Assembly: GCA_020632595.1 (NCBI GenBank)
Contig: JACKFF010000007.1
Coordinates: 155,844 to 219,843, forward strand
From: Nitrospiraceae bacterium
GTDB taxonomy: Bacteria > Nitrospirota > Nitrospiria > Nitrospirales > UBA8639
Direction: 5' to 3'
Length of the DNA stretch: 64,000 nt
Made by a program: the position numbers and the translations under genes. The stretch's first letter is position 1. Each line of letters starts with the position of its first letter. Positions 1 through 9,351 of this stretch are shown in pieces. The notes under the pieces were generated by a model, which saw nothing but the letters and a program-made list of their open reading frames with translations, was not told the origin of the DNA and ran no database searches.

Positions 1-1019
1 GGTTGCACGTCAACAGGCTTGAGCAGATGGGTGCCGAGGGCCATATGCTTCCGGTTCTTCAAGAAATTGATCGCATTCTCAACCAATCGCTGGGATATAC
101 TCGCTCGCTGGTGGCCCAACTGGTCCCGTCGGTGCTGTATCAATTCGGGTTACTCAAGGCACTGCAGTGGTTGGCGGAGGATATGAAACAATATGGACTC
201 ACCGTGGAAGTCAAGATGGAGTGCGACCATCTGACGCTCTCCGAGAATGAGGCGGTTCTTTTGTTTCAATCCGTTCGTGAACTCATGCTGAACGTCAAGA
301 AGCATGCCGCCGTGGACACCGTCTATCTGGCCGTCAGCCTTTCCTCATCGGATGAGGTCTGTATGGAAGTTTTGGATCGTGGCATTGGCTTCGATCCCAA
401 TCTCATCGAAAAACACAGCCATACGGCCAACCAATTCGGATTGTTCAGTATTCGAGAACGCATGGCGTTATTGGGCGGTCGGATGGTCATCGACTCGAGT
501 TCCGGTTCCGGGACATGCATCCGCTTGTATGTGGCCCTATCTGAGAGGGAACAACCGAATGCAGCCTTACCTTCTTTAAAATCCGGACCTTTACTTGCCA
601 AGAGATCCAGTCAGGACTTCAGTCCGGGTATGTCCTCGGGTTATCGGGTCCTTTTGGTCGATGATCATGCCGTGGTTCGACAGGGATTGCGAAGTCTGCT
701 GGATGCCTGGTCCGACGTCAAGGTCGTCGGAGAAGCCGGGGATGGGATAGAGGCCATCCGCCTGACAGAATCTCTGCAACCGGATGTGGTGGTCATGGAT
801 ATTAATATGCCAAACATGAATGGTATTGATGCCACCAGGCAGATTCGTCAGAACAACCCCAATATTCATGTGATCGGATTATCAGTTCGGCAGGACAAGG
901 AAACTGAGCAAGCCATGCGTGAAGCCGGTGCGGCTGGATATTTGTCCAAGGAAACTGCCGGGCATGACCTGTATCGCATGATTGCCCATATCGTCAGGCT
1001 GCATCAAAACTTCGGCTAA
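1..1019 (+). CDS. Hybrid histidine kinase, C-terminal part with terminal receiver (5' end outside window)
   Basis: The reading frame is open at the window edge, so the N-terminus is missing. What remains is the end of a HisKA_3-type dimerisation region, an HATPase_c domain (roughly residues 70-185, with an N-box-like ELMLNVKKHA and a GLFSIRERM/GG pattern) and a receiver domain (about residues 215-335, phospho-acceptor Asp in VVMDINMP). No DNA-binding output follows the receiver, so the phosphoryl group is probably passed on or used for feedback. The same core recurs at 3607-7977 and 10084-12063 in this window, which suggests paralogues. The family assignment is firm; the signal sensed is unknown because the sensor part is not in view. 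Confidence 0.85.
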   Translation, partial: LHVNRLEQMGAEGHMLPVLQEIDRILNQSLGYTRSLVAQLVPSVLYQFGLLKALQWLAEDMKQYGLTVEVKMECDHLTLSENEAVLLFQSVRELMLNVKKHAAVDTVYLAVSLSSSDEVCMEVLDRGIGFDPNLIEKHSHTANQFGLFSIRERMALLGGRMVIDSSSGSGTCIRLYVALSEREQPNAALPSLKSGPLLAKRSSQDFSPGMSSGYRVLLVDDHAVVRQGLRSLLDAWSDVKVVGEAGDGIEAIRLTESLQPDVVVMDINMPNMNGIDATRQIRQNNPNIHVIGLSVRQDKETEQAMREAGAAGYLSKETAGHDLYRMIAHIVRLHQNFG

Positions 1020-1127
1020 CCCCCAACGCAAATTCTGAATCCCGGATATTTTTTGTTTAAGCCCGCCAGATTTGTCAACTGACATTCCCAGGGTTTTCCC
1101 TCATGGTATCCAAGACCGTTCCCGCTC

Positions 1128-2657
1128 ATGTTCAGGTCAATGGGAGGCATGAATTTGCTGGGTTACATTGCCGTAATGCCTTTGGTTCTTGCCTTTTTCT
1201 GCGGTAATGGCATAACCGCTGAGGATGTAGAAAATACGGCCGAGGTCACGGGAGAAGAGGTTGAAAAGGTTCAGGATATCGGGATAGCCGTCGCCATTAA
1301 AAGCCGGTTGTCCCGAGTCGATCGCAAGTCATTTTCTTCCATTGAAGTGTCGGTGAAAGACGGCATAGTGACGCTGACCGGGACAGCCGTTAGTCTGTGG
1401 ACGCGGCAGCGTGCCACAGAGCTTCCTCAGGCTATTCGTGGCGTTCGAGGGGTGATCGATCGCATTTCAGTGGGACCGCTCGGCACAATCAACGATTCTG
1501 CACTTAAAGAACAACTTGAACACCTCTTTCTCGAAGATCCGGTGGTGGAACGCGATGACTTTCATGTTGATGTGGCCAAGGGGGTTGTGACGTTGAGGGG
1601 GCGGGTGCACTCCCGGCAAGAACAACACACGGCGCTCAATTTAGCAAAAATGGTCAAAGGCATTCGGGAGGTTCGAGACTTTCTGAAGGTGGAGAGTGTT
1701 CCAGATAGGCCGGACTCGATTCTAAAGGAGGAAATCACCCATCGTTTGGCATTTGATGTCTGGGTAGTCAACCCATCCATCCTAAATGTCCAGGTGGAAA
1801 AAGGTCGTGCCGTTCTGACAGGACAGGTGGGAAGCGTATACGAAAAAGGGCGGATTGCCGCCTTGGCGTGGGTTGAAGGTGTTCGTGAGGTGGACGTGAG
1901 CGGTATCACGGTCAATTGGGTGTCGCCGGATCCGATGATGCGGAATCAGCGCCCGTTGTATACGGACCGGGAAATTTCAAACGCCATTCAAGCCGTGCTG
2001 GCACATGACCACCGGGTTGCGCCATTCGGAATCCAGGTGTCGGTAAAACAGGGAACGGTGGTCCTGAAAGGAACCGTACCCTTTCTCTCTATCAAACGCG
2101 AGGCAGAGCAAAACGCGAATAACACGGTCGGGGTCCGATCCGTGAACAATCTCATTTCTGTAGATTCCAACGCGACGTCACAGGATGCCGATATTCAGGC
2201 CCGGTTATTCGCTGAGTTTGCACGAGATCCTGTCTTGGAACATTTCACTCTTGGGGGATTGGTCAAAAAGGGAGCCGTTCTGCTGACGGGGACCGTCGAT
2301 TCGATTTATGAACGAAACCATGCAGAAAACGTGGCTTCCCGGATTCGAGGCGTGAAAAGCCTGACCAATCACATCAGCTTTACAAACCCCGAAATCGAAA
2401 AAACGGATTGGGAAATTCAACTGGATTTCGAAAACCAGGTGTGGTGGAGTCCATTCTTATCGAGCCAGGATATTGTCGCGACGGTGGAAGATGGCAAGGC
2501 GACCTTGTCCGGATCAGTGCAGCATATGCACCAACGTCTCATTGCCGAACAACAGGCGTTTGAGGCAGGAGCCTCGATCGTCCTTAACCGGTTGCAAGTG
2601 GGAACATCTTTGACATCTCCTGAATCTTCGACTCCAAGTATCCATGCCCGACGTTGA
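1128..2657 (+). CDS. Periplasmic protein with six BON domains
   Basis: The 509-residue protein has an N-terminal hydrophobic signal sequence (MNLLGYIAVMPLVLAFF) and then six consecutive BON repeats of about 65 residues. Each has the VxVxxGxVxLxG core, as in VSVKDGIVTLTG, VDVAKGVVTLRG, VSVKQGTVVLKG and VATVEDGKATLSG. BON domains are thought to bind phospholipid or peptidoglycan in the periplasm (OsmY is the model, with two). Six in tandem is an unusually long array. ATG codons at 1128, 1140 and 1149 are all possible starts and none has a clear ribosome-binding site. It follows the hybrid kinase by about 110 bases on the same strand. A role in envelope stress is inferred from the family. Confidence 0.85.
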   Translation: MFRSMGGMNLLGYIAVMPLVLAFFCGNGITAEDVENTAEVTGEEVEKVQDIGIAVAIKSRLSRVDRKSFSSIEVSVKDGIVTLTGTAVSLWTRQRATELPQAIRGVRGVIDRISVGPLGTINDSALKEQLEHLFLEDPVVERDDFHVDVAKGVVTLRGRVHSRQEQHTALNLAKMVKGIREVRDFLKVESVPDRPDSILKEEITHRLAFDVWVVNPSILNVQVEKGRAVLTGQVGSVYEKGRIAALAWVEGVREVDVSGITVNWVSPDPMMRNQRPLYTDREISNAIQAVLAHDHRVAPFGIQVSVKQGTVVLKGTVPFLSIKREAEQNANNTVGVRSVNNLISVDSNATSQDADIQARLFAEFARDPVLEHFTLGGLVKKGAVLLTGTVDSIYERNHAENVASRIRGVKSLTNHISFTNPEIEKTDWEIQLDFENQVWWSPFLSSQDIVATVEDGKATLSGSVQHMHQRLIAEQQAFEAGASIVLNRLQVGTSLTSPESSTPSIHARR

Positions 2658-2905
2658 AAGTCGGGCCGGTCCAAATCGGAAAAAACTCAATCCAAATTCC
2701 CTCTAGTTCCCATCGTTTCCAGTTTTGTATGAAATCCTCTGTAGTGTGCCAGTGGAAAGCATGAATCCCACACCCATAGCCCGATTAAGTATTTAACCTC
2801 AAGGGTAATGAAGAGTAGCGCGAATAACCGGGACGCGTAAAATCAATAGAATTTTTTATACTTTTCTGGCTTTTATCATCTAACCTAATGAGGGAGGACA
2901 TCGTA

Positions 2906-3343
2906 ATGAAATGCACCATTAGCACCCCTGGCCAACAAGTGGTCCTGACGCTTACCGTGGATCTCAGTATTAATACCCCCAATTTGAGTCGAACCGATTT
3001 ATTATTGGACCGTGTGGTTTCGTCATCGATTTCCTTACTCATTTTAGATTTACGGTCCTTGTCATGTTTGAATTCTATTGGGACCTGGACCATCTTTCAG
3101 ATTGTGTTCAAAGCCAAACAACAGGGCAAAGGTGTGTTCCTGTATAATGTGCAACCTTCCATACAACCCTATTTAAAAGAGGCAGGAATATTTGAACTAT
3201 CCACTTCAATCGATACCCAGGAGGAGCTCGGAAATGTGTTAGAAGGAAATTCCCGGCTTCAGGGGTCTTCTGCGAATGGGGAAAACTTGAAGATCTCAAT
3301 AAAAGAAAGGCGACTATCATCTGCCGCAATAGCATCGTTGTAG
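2906..3343 (+). CDS. STAS-domain protein (anti-sigma-factor-antagonist-like)
   Basis: The 145-residue protein has a STAS fold pattern: a beta-strand with ISLLILDLRSL, the usual Ser/Asn at the end of that strand (SCLNSIG, where the phosphorylatable Ser of SpoIIAA-type proteins sits), and an alternating helix/strand C-terminal half. The start at 2906 is chosen because AGGGAGG lies 8 bases upstream; the ATG at 2888 precedes that site. STAS proteins act as antagonists in partner-switching cascades or as receptors in stressosome-like complexes. No anti-sigma kinase lies next to it, so the partner is unknown. The C-terminal tail of about 35 residues is longer than the domain needs, and a neighbouring frame looks coding there. 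Confidence 0.7.
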   Translation: MKCTISTPGQQVVLTLTVDLSINTPNLSRTDLLLDRVVSSSISLLILDLRSLSCLNSIGTWTIFQIVFKAKQQGKGVFLYNVQPSIQPYLKEAGIFELSTSIDTQEELGNVLEGNSRLQGSSANGENLKISIKERRLSSAAIASL

Positions 3344-3606
3344 AAAAAGTGCCTGGCGTCAAAGTTGTATTGCTGAATGGTCAGGTCATGACAGGTTTCA
3401 GTTTTGAACGAGTTTTGAAAAATTGTCACCTTATTCATCATCCTGCCTTGTGGCGGGGATATAGGACGCAGAATTGCAAAAGGATACTTTGACCCGGCTT
3501 AATCCCCGTGCTTAGGTGGAGAACGATATCGGATGATCTTTCTTTTTTTTGAAACCGTGAGATAAGGTAAAATTGAGATGAACTTCCCGGAAAGCCAAGA
3601 CTTCCA

Positions 3607-6600
3607 GTGACTAGAAAAAACCCCTCGTCCAAGGGTCGATCAGTATCGTCGTCTTCCCCCTCACTCAAAAAATCCCCAACCCTCAAGAAAACAGGGAAGT
3701 CCGCAAACACCCCAAAGGCCTCCTCGTCAGCACAAACGCCTTCAATACGTCCCCAGAGGGAAGCGAATGATTCGTCGTCCAATGCGTTTCCCATAGTCGG
3801 GGTTGGCGCCTCGACCAGAGGGCTCGATGCGTTGTCCCAATTTTTTTCAACGCTTCCTGCCGATAGCGGAATGGGCTTTGTGGTGATCCAGCACCCGGCC
3901 TCCGATCGCGAAAACCTCATGCTTGAATCGTTGACGGGGAAGACCTCGTTGCCGATTCATGCCGTGGTAGATGAAGCATTAGTCGAACCCGATCATATTT
4001 ATCTCATTCCTCCCAACACTCAATTGAGCATCGATGGTGGGTTTTTGCGTGTGGACCGGCCTTCACAAGGGCATGGCTTTCGAATGCCCATTGATCAATT
4101 TTTTCAATCACTGGCCGAAGATCAAGGTCCCCTCGCCATCGGGGTGATTCTGTGCGGCGCGGGGTCCGACGGTGCAGTCGGACTTCGATCCGTAAAGGAG
4201 CATGGTGGGTTAACGATAGCGCAATTGGCGGAAACGGCTCAATTCTCCGGGATGCCGACGAGTGCTATTCCGGCCGGATTGATCGATCATATTTTACGGG
4301 TTGAAGGTATCGCGGAGGTGCTGGTTCACTATGCGAAATACTTATACAATCTCCGTAACGGGAAGGGATTGGAAACCCTTCGGGCAGAAGCGCTGAATCA
4401 TTTAGACGTGATTTGTTCCCATCTGCACCGGCGGACCGGGCATGATTTCCGTGGCTACAAACGGAACACGATGGGCCGGCGGGTACAGCGGCGCATGCAG
4501 ATTTTGCACATTGCCTCTCCCGCGAAATATGTCAAACGGTTGCGGGAGGACCCGGAGGAAGTCGATGGGCTGTTTAAGGAGCTATTAATCGGTGTGACGC
4601 AATTTTTTAGAGATCCGGAAGCCTTTGCGTTTGTTTCAGGTACGATCGTTCCCAAGATCGCGAAATCCAAAAAAAACGATGAAGCCATCCGGATCTGGAT
4701 ACCGGGTTGTTCGACGGGAGAGGAAGCCTATTCCCTCGCGATCCTCTTTTATGAATACCTCCATCGGGAACATCTCAGCGTCCCTATTCAAATCTTCGGA
4801 ACAGATATCGATGAACGGGCATTGGATATTGCCCGCTGTGGACGATATCCGGAGAGGATTCGGGAAGATATTCTGCCGGACCGGCTGTTTTTGTTCTTTG
4901 AACAGGACGGTTCCTCCTATCGGGTCGCCAAGGTGATACGCGATTTATGTATTTTTTCCTTTCATAATCTCGTCGGCAATCCCCCGTTTTCACGCATGGA
5001 TCTAATTTCATGCCGGAACCTGTTGATCTATATGGAACCCACTCTTCAGAATCAGATGTTTTCCGTGTTTCATTATGCGCTCAATCCGGAGGGCTATCTG
5101 TTTCTCGGCGGGTCGGAACATGTGGAAGACCAATCCCGTTTCTTTCGCTCGGTTAACAAACGTTTTCGGGTGTTTCAACCAAAAGAGATTGTGCGCCGCA
5201 TGTTTCCCGATTTTCCGATACGGAGACCGCGTAGCAGCATCCCCACTCCAAAACCTGCACTGTTTTCCCAGATTCAGGACCCCTTCACTCATACGTTCGA
5301 GCAACTGGTGAGGGAGGAGTACGGTCCTCCGGCAGTGTTGATCGATAAAGAGTGCCATGTGCAATATGTCTCCGGCCAGACCGGAACCTATCTGCAGCTT
5401 CCCTCCGGTTCAATCAACGTGAATCTGATCAATATGGTCATGCCGGATTTACGTATGCCGTTGCGATCGGGCATTTTCAAGGCATTGAAGACCGGCAAAG
5501 AAGTGGTTCACTCCAGTATTCAAGTGGCTGTGAATAATGACATTCACTCTGTGGATATCATTATTCGTCCTCTTTTCCATGCCATGCAGTCCGATTTGCT
5601 GATGGTGGTCTTTTATGAGAGAGGCATAATCCGGAAAACGTCAAAAGTTCGGAAGGGATCCTCGAAGGGCAAGCATCAGACGATTCGGGAATTGGAGCAG
5701 GAAATTCACACCACCAGGGAGCAATTGCAGGCGGCCATGGAAGAACTGGAGACCTCCAACCAGGAATTGAAATCTTCCAATCAGGAATTGATGTCCGTGA
5801 ATGAGGAACTGCAATCCGCCAATGAAGAACTGCAAACATCCACAGAGGAATTGCAGTTGATAAATGAAGAATTGGAAACGGTGAATGCCCAACTTTCAGC
5901 GAAGGTGGAGGAGCTGGATCATGCCAACAGTGACATGGAAAATCTCTTCCGGACGACGGACATCGCCACGTTATTTCTCAATGCTAATTTATGTATTCAG
6001 AAATACACTCCGGCTGCGCAAAAAATGTTTCTGTTTTTGAATACCGATCTCGGCCGGCCCATTACCCAATTGTCCTCATTTTCCGGGGACGAAACGTTAC
6101 TGCCGGATATTCGGGACGTACTGCGCACCTCACAGCCCATAGAACACACTCGCAGATTTTCTCATGTTCCTCAGACCTACTTTTCACGAATTACTCCCTA
6201 CCAAACCAGTGACGGACAGAACCAGGGAGTCGTGTTGACCTTTGTGGACATCACGCCGCTCCGCAAGGTGGAAGATCAAGTGCTCCGTTTCTCTCAACAA
6301 CAGAAGGTGATGGTGGAGTTCGCACAGTTGGCACTTCAGGAAAGAGATGTCCAAAAGGTCATGGACGAATGTGTGAGACTTCTGAACCGGACCTTGCCTA
6401 TCGAAATGGCCAAAGTTCTGGAATTATGTCCGGGAGAAGAGTTCCTCCTTCTTCGCGCCGGGATAGGGTGGAAAGAGGGACTGGTCGGCCGGGCGGTGGT
6501 GAACGCCGATCACAATTCCCAGGCGGGATATACGCTGATATGCGACAAGCCGGTTATCGTCAAAGATCTATCCCGGGAAAGCCGGTTTTCCGGCCCCTCC

Positions 6601-7977
6601 CTACTGATTGATCATCATGTTGTCAGTGGGATGAGTTGCATCATTCGGGATCAGGACGGGAAGCCACATGGTGTCCTCGGAGTGCATACGACATCAAGTC
6701 GGGAGTTCCGGGAGAAGGAGGTGGAGTTCCTACAAGCCATGGCCAATATTCTGGCCTCGGCCATACATCGGAAAAATATCGAAACCCAACTACAATCTCT
6801 GACCGAATCATTGGAACGCCGCGTGGATGAGCGGACACAGGATCTTGTTCGGCACCAACACCGGCTTCGTCAACTGTCGTTAGACCTTATTCTCACCGAG
6901 CAACGGGAACGGCGTCGCATTGCCACTGAATTACATGATTACTTGGGACAGTTGCTGGTTGTCGGGAAGATTAAAATCAGTCAGTTGCAACAAGCCGATC
7001 TGACGAATCAGCAGGGACCCCTTGTCAAAGAAGTGGAGGAATCTCTGGATGAGGCCTTGCAATACACGCGGGATCTCATTCCTCAAATCAGTCCGCCCAT
7101 TTTATATGAATTCGGATTTATGGCCGCCGTCCGATGGTTGGCTGGGAAAATGGTCCGGTATGATTTGCATGTCACGGTCACCTCTCATTTTGATGATCAT
7201 GTCTTGAACCTTTCCGAATCCGTCTCAATCATCCTGTACCAGGTCATCAGGGAGTTATTATTGAATGTCATGAAGCATGCCCAAACCCGGGAAGCCTCCA
7301 TTCGGTTCATTCAAGTCTCATCGGAGTCTTTTGGAATAGAAGTGGCGGATCGTGGATGTGGTTTTGATCTGTCCTCGACACGGGAAGCCCATTCCCACTT
7401 TGAAAAATTCGGCCTGTTAAACGTGCAAGAACGCGTGGAAGGTCTTGGAGGAGAATGTGAGATAGTTTCGACCGTCGGCGAGGGCACTCGGGTGCTGATC
7501 AGGATGCCATTTTCCGTTCAAGACGCTGAATTGAAACCCATTCAGCCCTCCTCTTCTTCAATAGCTGTGCAGGTTCCGAAGCCAGAAAAAATGGAGGAGA
7601 GCATTCGAGTCGTTCTTGCCGATGACCACCCCATATTTCGTGAAGGATTGGGCACCATGTTAAATGCCTGCCCCGATATTCAGGTGGTCGGAGAAGCCGA
7701 AAACGGGGAACAGGCGGTTGAGCTTGTTCAGACTCTTCACCCCGATGTGGTCGTGATGGATATCAATATGCCGGTGATGAACGGAATCGAAGCCACCCGT
7801 CTGATCAAAGCCAGCCACCCGGCAGTTTATATTATCGGCTTGTCCATGCATGGGGATCAAATTGTGACACAGCACTTTGCTGAGGCTGGAGGAGACGAAT
7901 ATGTGTCCAAAGGGGATTCCTTCGGTTCCTTCGCCGAAGTCATTCGTTCCAGTCAAAAAAACCATGATGTCTCCTGA
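3607..7977 (+). CDS. CheB-CheR-PAS-GAF-histidine kinase-receiver fusion protein
   Basis: This 1456-residue multidomain signalling protein starts with a Ser/Lys-rich linker. A CheB methylesterase domain follows with its catalytic triad recognisable as S69 (GAST), H96 (VIQHP) and D188 (GSDG). Next come a CheR methyltransferase with the SAM motif GCSTGEE (about residue 370), a long Glu/Gln/Asn heptad coiled coil (about 690-775), a PAS domain, a GAF domain, a HisKA_3 kinase with phospho-acceptor His near residue 1110 (ATELHDYLGQ), HATPase_c, and a C-terminal receiver (DVVVMDINMP near 1385). No CheA, CheW or MCP gene is in the window. CheB-CheR-PAS fusions are widespread in sensory systems outside chemotaxis. 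The start is GTG at 3607, with no strong ribosome-binding site. Confidence 0.88.
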   Translation: MTRKNPSSKGRSVSSSSPSLKKSPTLKKTGKSANTPKASSSAQTPSIRPQREANDSSSNAFPIVGVGASTRGLDALSQFFSTLPADSGMGFVVIQHPASDRENLMLESLTGKTSLPIHAVVDEALVEPDHIYLIPPNTQLSIDGGFLRVDRPSQGHGFRMPIDQFFQSLAEDQGPLAIGVILCGAGSDGAVGLRSVKEHGGLTIAQLAETAQFSGMPTSAIPAGLIDHILRVEGIAEVLVHYAKYLYNLRNGKGLETLRAEALNHLDVICSHLHRRTGHDFRGYKRNTMGRRVQRRMQILHIASPAKYVKRLREDPEEVDGLFKELLIGVTQFFRDPEAFAFVSGTIVPKIAKSKKNDEAIRIWIPGCSTGEEAYSLAILFYEYLHREHLSVPIQIFGTDIDERALDIARCGRYPERIREDILPDRLFLFFEQDGSSYRVAKVIRDLCIFSFHNLVGNPPFSRMDLISCRNLLIYMEPTLQNQMFSVFHYALNPEGYLFLGGSEHVEDQSRFFRSVNKRFRVFQPKEIVRRMFPDFPIRRPRSSIPTPKPALFSQIQDPFTHTFEQLVREEYGPPAVLIDKECHVQYVSGQTGTYLQLPSGSINVNLINMVMPDLRMPLRSGIFKALKTGKEVVHSSIQVAVNNDIHSVDIIIRPLFHAMQSDLLMVVFYERGIIRKTSKVRKGSSKGKHQTIRELEQEIHTTREQLQAAMEELETSNQELKSSNQELMSVNEELQSANEELQTSTEELQLINEELETVNAQLSAKVEELDHANSDMENLFRTTDIATLFLNANLCIQKYTPAAQKMFLFLNTDLGRPITQLSSFSGDETLLPDIRDVLRTSQPIEHTRRFSHVPQTYFSRITPYQTSDGQNQGVVLTFVDITPLRKVEDQVLRFSQQQKVMVEFAQLALQERDVQKVMDECVRLLNRTLPIEMAKVLELCPGEEFLLLRAGIGWKEGLVGRAVVNADHNSQAGYTLICDKPVIVKDLSRESRFSGPSLLIDHHVVSGMSCIIRDQDGKPHGVLGVHTTSSREFREKEVEFLQAMANILASAIHRKNIETQLQSLTESLERRVDERTQDLVRHQHRLRQLSLDLILTEQRERRRIATELHDYLGQLLVVGKIKISQLQQADLTNQQGPLVKEVEESLDEALQYTRDLIPQISPPILYEFGFMAAVRWLAGKMVRYDLHVTVTSHFDDHVLNLSESVSIILYQVIRELLLNVMKHAQTREASIRFIQVSSESFGIEVADRGCGFDLSSTREAHSHFEKFGLLNVQERVEGLGGECEIVSTVGEGTRVLIRMPFSVQDAELKPIQPSSSSIAVQVPKPEKMEESIRVVLADDHPIFREGLGTMLNACPDIQVVGEAENGEQAVELVQTLHPDVVVMDINMPVMNGIEATRLIKASHPAVYIIGLSMHGDQIVTQHFAEAGGDEYVSKGDSFGSFAEVIRSSQKNHDVS

Positions 7978-8598
7978 ACCCCTTAGGGAAGTACTACAGC
8001 GCACCGAATGATCTGTGGTGAGGAGTATTGAAAAAACCTCACGCCCCCGCCTGACGCTTTACGATCTCCTTCGGTGTTTCCCAGCCATTATTGTCATGCT
8101 GAACCAGGGGAAGCATCCTACCGGATTTTGGCGCAGTCGAGCTGGGATCACCCCTATTGCCCAGGAAAATGGGCTCTATATCTCTCAGGCGAGGATGGAT
8201 GGTGAGTGCACTTGAGAACCCTCTCACCCCTTTGCGGGCAAGTGGTCAAGGGCTTGCAAAGTTGTCTCTCAGTAGGTAATGGATTTCCCCTGCGCATTCT
8301 CTGCGTTCCTCGAATTTGTCAAGTGCGTGTTCGCTTGAAGGTCGGGAAATTTGTTTTTGTCCATAGCCTCAATCTTGAAGTGCGGCCTGGTTCTGCCTGC
8401 CTTTTCATGGGCCTGATGACATCCCCCCTGGTTTGATCCCCTCTTTCATTCCTTCAATACACTGAATTTTCATTCGACATTTTTCAAGGGATCTACATGT
8501 CTAGACCCAGGGTTTTGGGTAGTAGTCGCTTTCGGGGTGGGAAACTACAGTCTGACCATGAACATACACTTACTTTACCCTGAAAAGAAGGAGGCGTT
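7978..8598. other. Intergenic stretch without a recognisable gene
   Basis: About 620 bases. Short open frames here lack ribosome-binding sites and family resemblance. The last 20 bases hold the GAAGGAGG site of the next gene. No terminator, RNA or repeat was recognised. Confidence 0.5.
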
Positions 8599-8904
8599 AT
8601 GCAAACATTTACCCTGGCCGCTATGAAAACCGAGCACCCCGATGTATTCCCTCAATTGATTCATCACATGCAACAATCACATTGTTCACGGTGCGGAGGA
8701 ACGATGGTTGAGGAGACGTATATGGATATTTTCTCCGATTATGAGGACTTTCAGTTTCAGGCCAAGCACTGTATTCAATGTGGTGACGTCATCGACCCGT
8801 TTATATTGCTGAACCGCTTGCGAACACATTCAGGTGAGATTCCGGCCGTGAATGCGTTGTCTCAACCGCGTCATCGTGAAAATGGATTGGTCATGACCGG
8901 GTAA
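8599..8904 (+). CDS. Small zinc-ribbon-like four-cysteine protein
   Basis: A 101-residue soluble protein with two CxxC pairs (CSRCGG near residue 33 and CIQCGD near 60) spaced as in a treble-clef or rubredoxin-like zinc site. The second pair sits in the motif KHCIQCGDVIDPFIL. A strong ribosome-binding site (AAGGAGG) lies upstream of the ATG. A paralogue at 28241-28546 on the minus strand shares the same layout and the motif KHCIQCGNVIDPVIL, so this is a small family of its own. Zinc binding is inferred from the cysteines. The function is unknown. Confidence 0.7.
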   Translation: MQTFTLAAMKTEHPDVFPQLIHHMQQSHCSRCGGTMVEETYMDIFSDYEDFQFQAKHCIQCGDVIDPFILLNRLRTHSGEIPAVNALSQPRHRENGLVMTG

Positions 8905-8967
8905 AGACATGATCATTCATTCTTGGTGGGTTCGACCCCAACACGGTCGCAAAAAAGGACAAATCTC

Positions 8968-9348
8968 ATGAACGGGAAAAAATGCAGTTTGTACTGGATG
9001 TGTGGAATCCTATTAAGTTTCCTCATGGAGGGCAACGGCATCGCCGCGAATATGCCGAAGGAACCCGGTGGAACGAATCTCATCAATGAAGATGTGAATA
9101 TTATTACGGGATTGTATATCAGAGAATACTCCTTACAGGGAGATGGAATCGTCGATTATAAAACGGCCCGGCAAATTATTTTTTATGAAAATAACAAATT
9201 TTGGAATACGGTCGTTGAAACGGTTGAATGGCCCTTGTTCTATTGGCTGGATGACGATCGAGATGGCGTCTTCGATCAATTTGTCGATCAGCGGGTAGAA
9301 GGAGATGAGAATTATATCATCCCGTATTTGCCGGTTTCGGAGAACTAG
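8968..9348 (+). CDS. Exported small protein with DxDxDG-like motif
   Basis: The frame opens at 8923, but the ATG at 8968 is preferred because it begins a clear signal peptide (LYWMCGILLSFLMEGNGIAA) and has an AGGA-type site upstream. The mature part of about 100 residues contains DDDRDGVFDQF, which resembles a calcium-binding EF-hand/dockerin loop, and is rich in aromatic residues. Its stop is 3 bases before the start of the secreted Lon-domain protein, so the two are almost certainly co-translated and may work together. The family is not recognised. Calcium binding is only a suggestion from the motif. Confidence 0.65.
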   Translation: MNGKKCSLYWMCGILLSFLMEGNGIAANMPKEPGGTNLINEDVNIITGLYIREYSLQGDGIVDYKTARQIIFYENNKFWNTVVETVEWPLFYWLDDDRDGVFDQFVDQRVEGDENYIIPYLPVSEN

Positions 9349-9351
9349 TCT

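Noticed and set aside
8905..8960. GGTTCGACCCC-like segment suggesting a tRNA
   Set aside because: No acceptor, D-arm or anticodon stem could be built around it.
8923..8967. Upstream extension of the small exported protein
   Set aside because: The signal peptide begins at 8968 and an extension would bury it.
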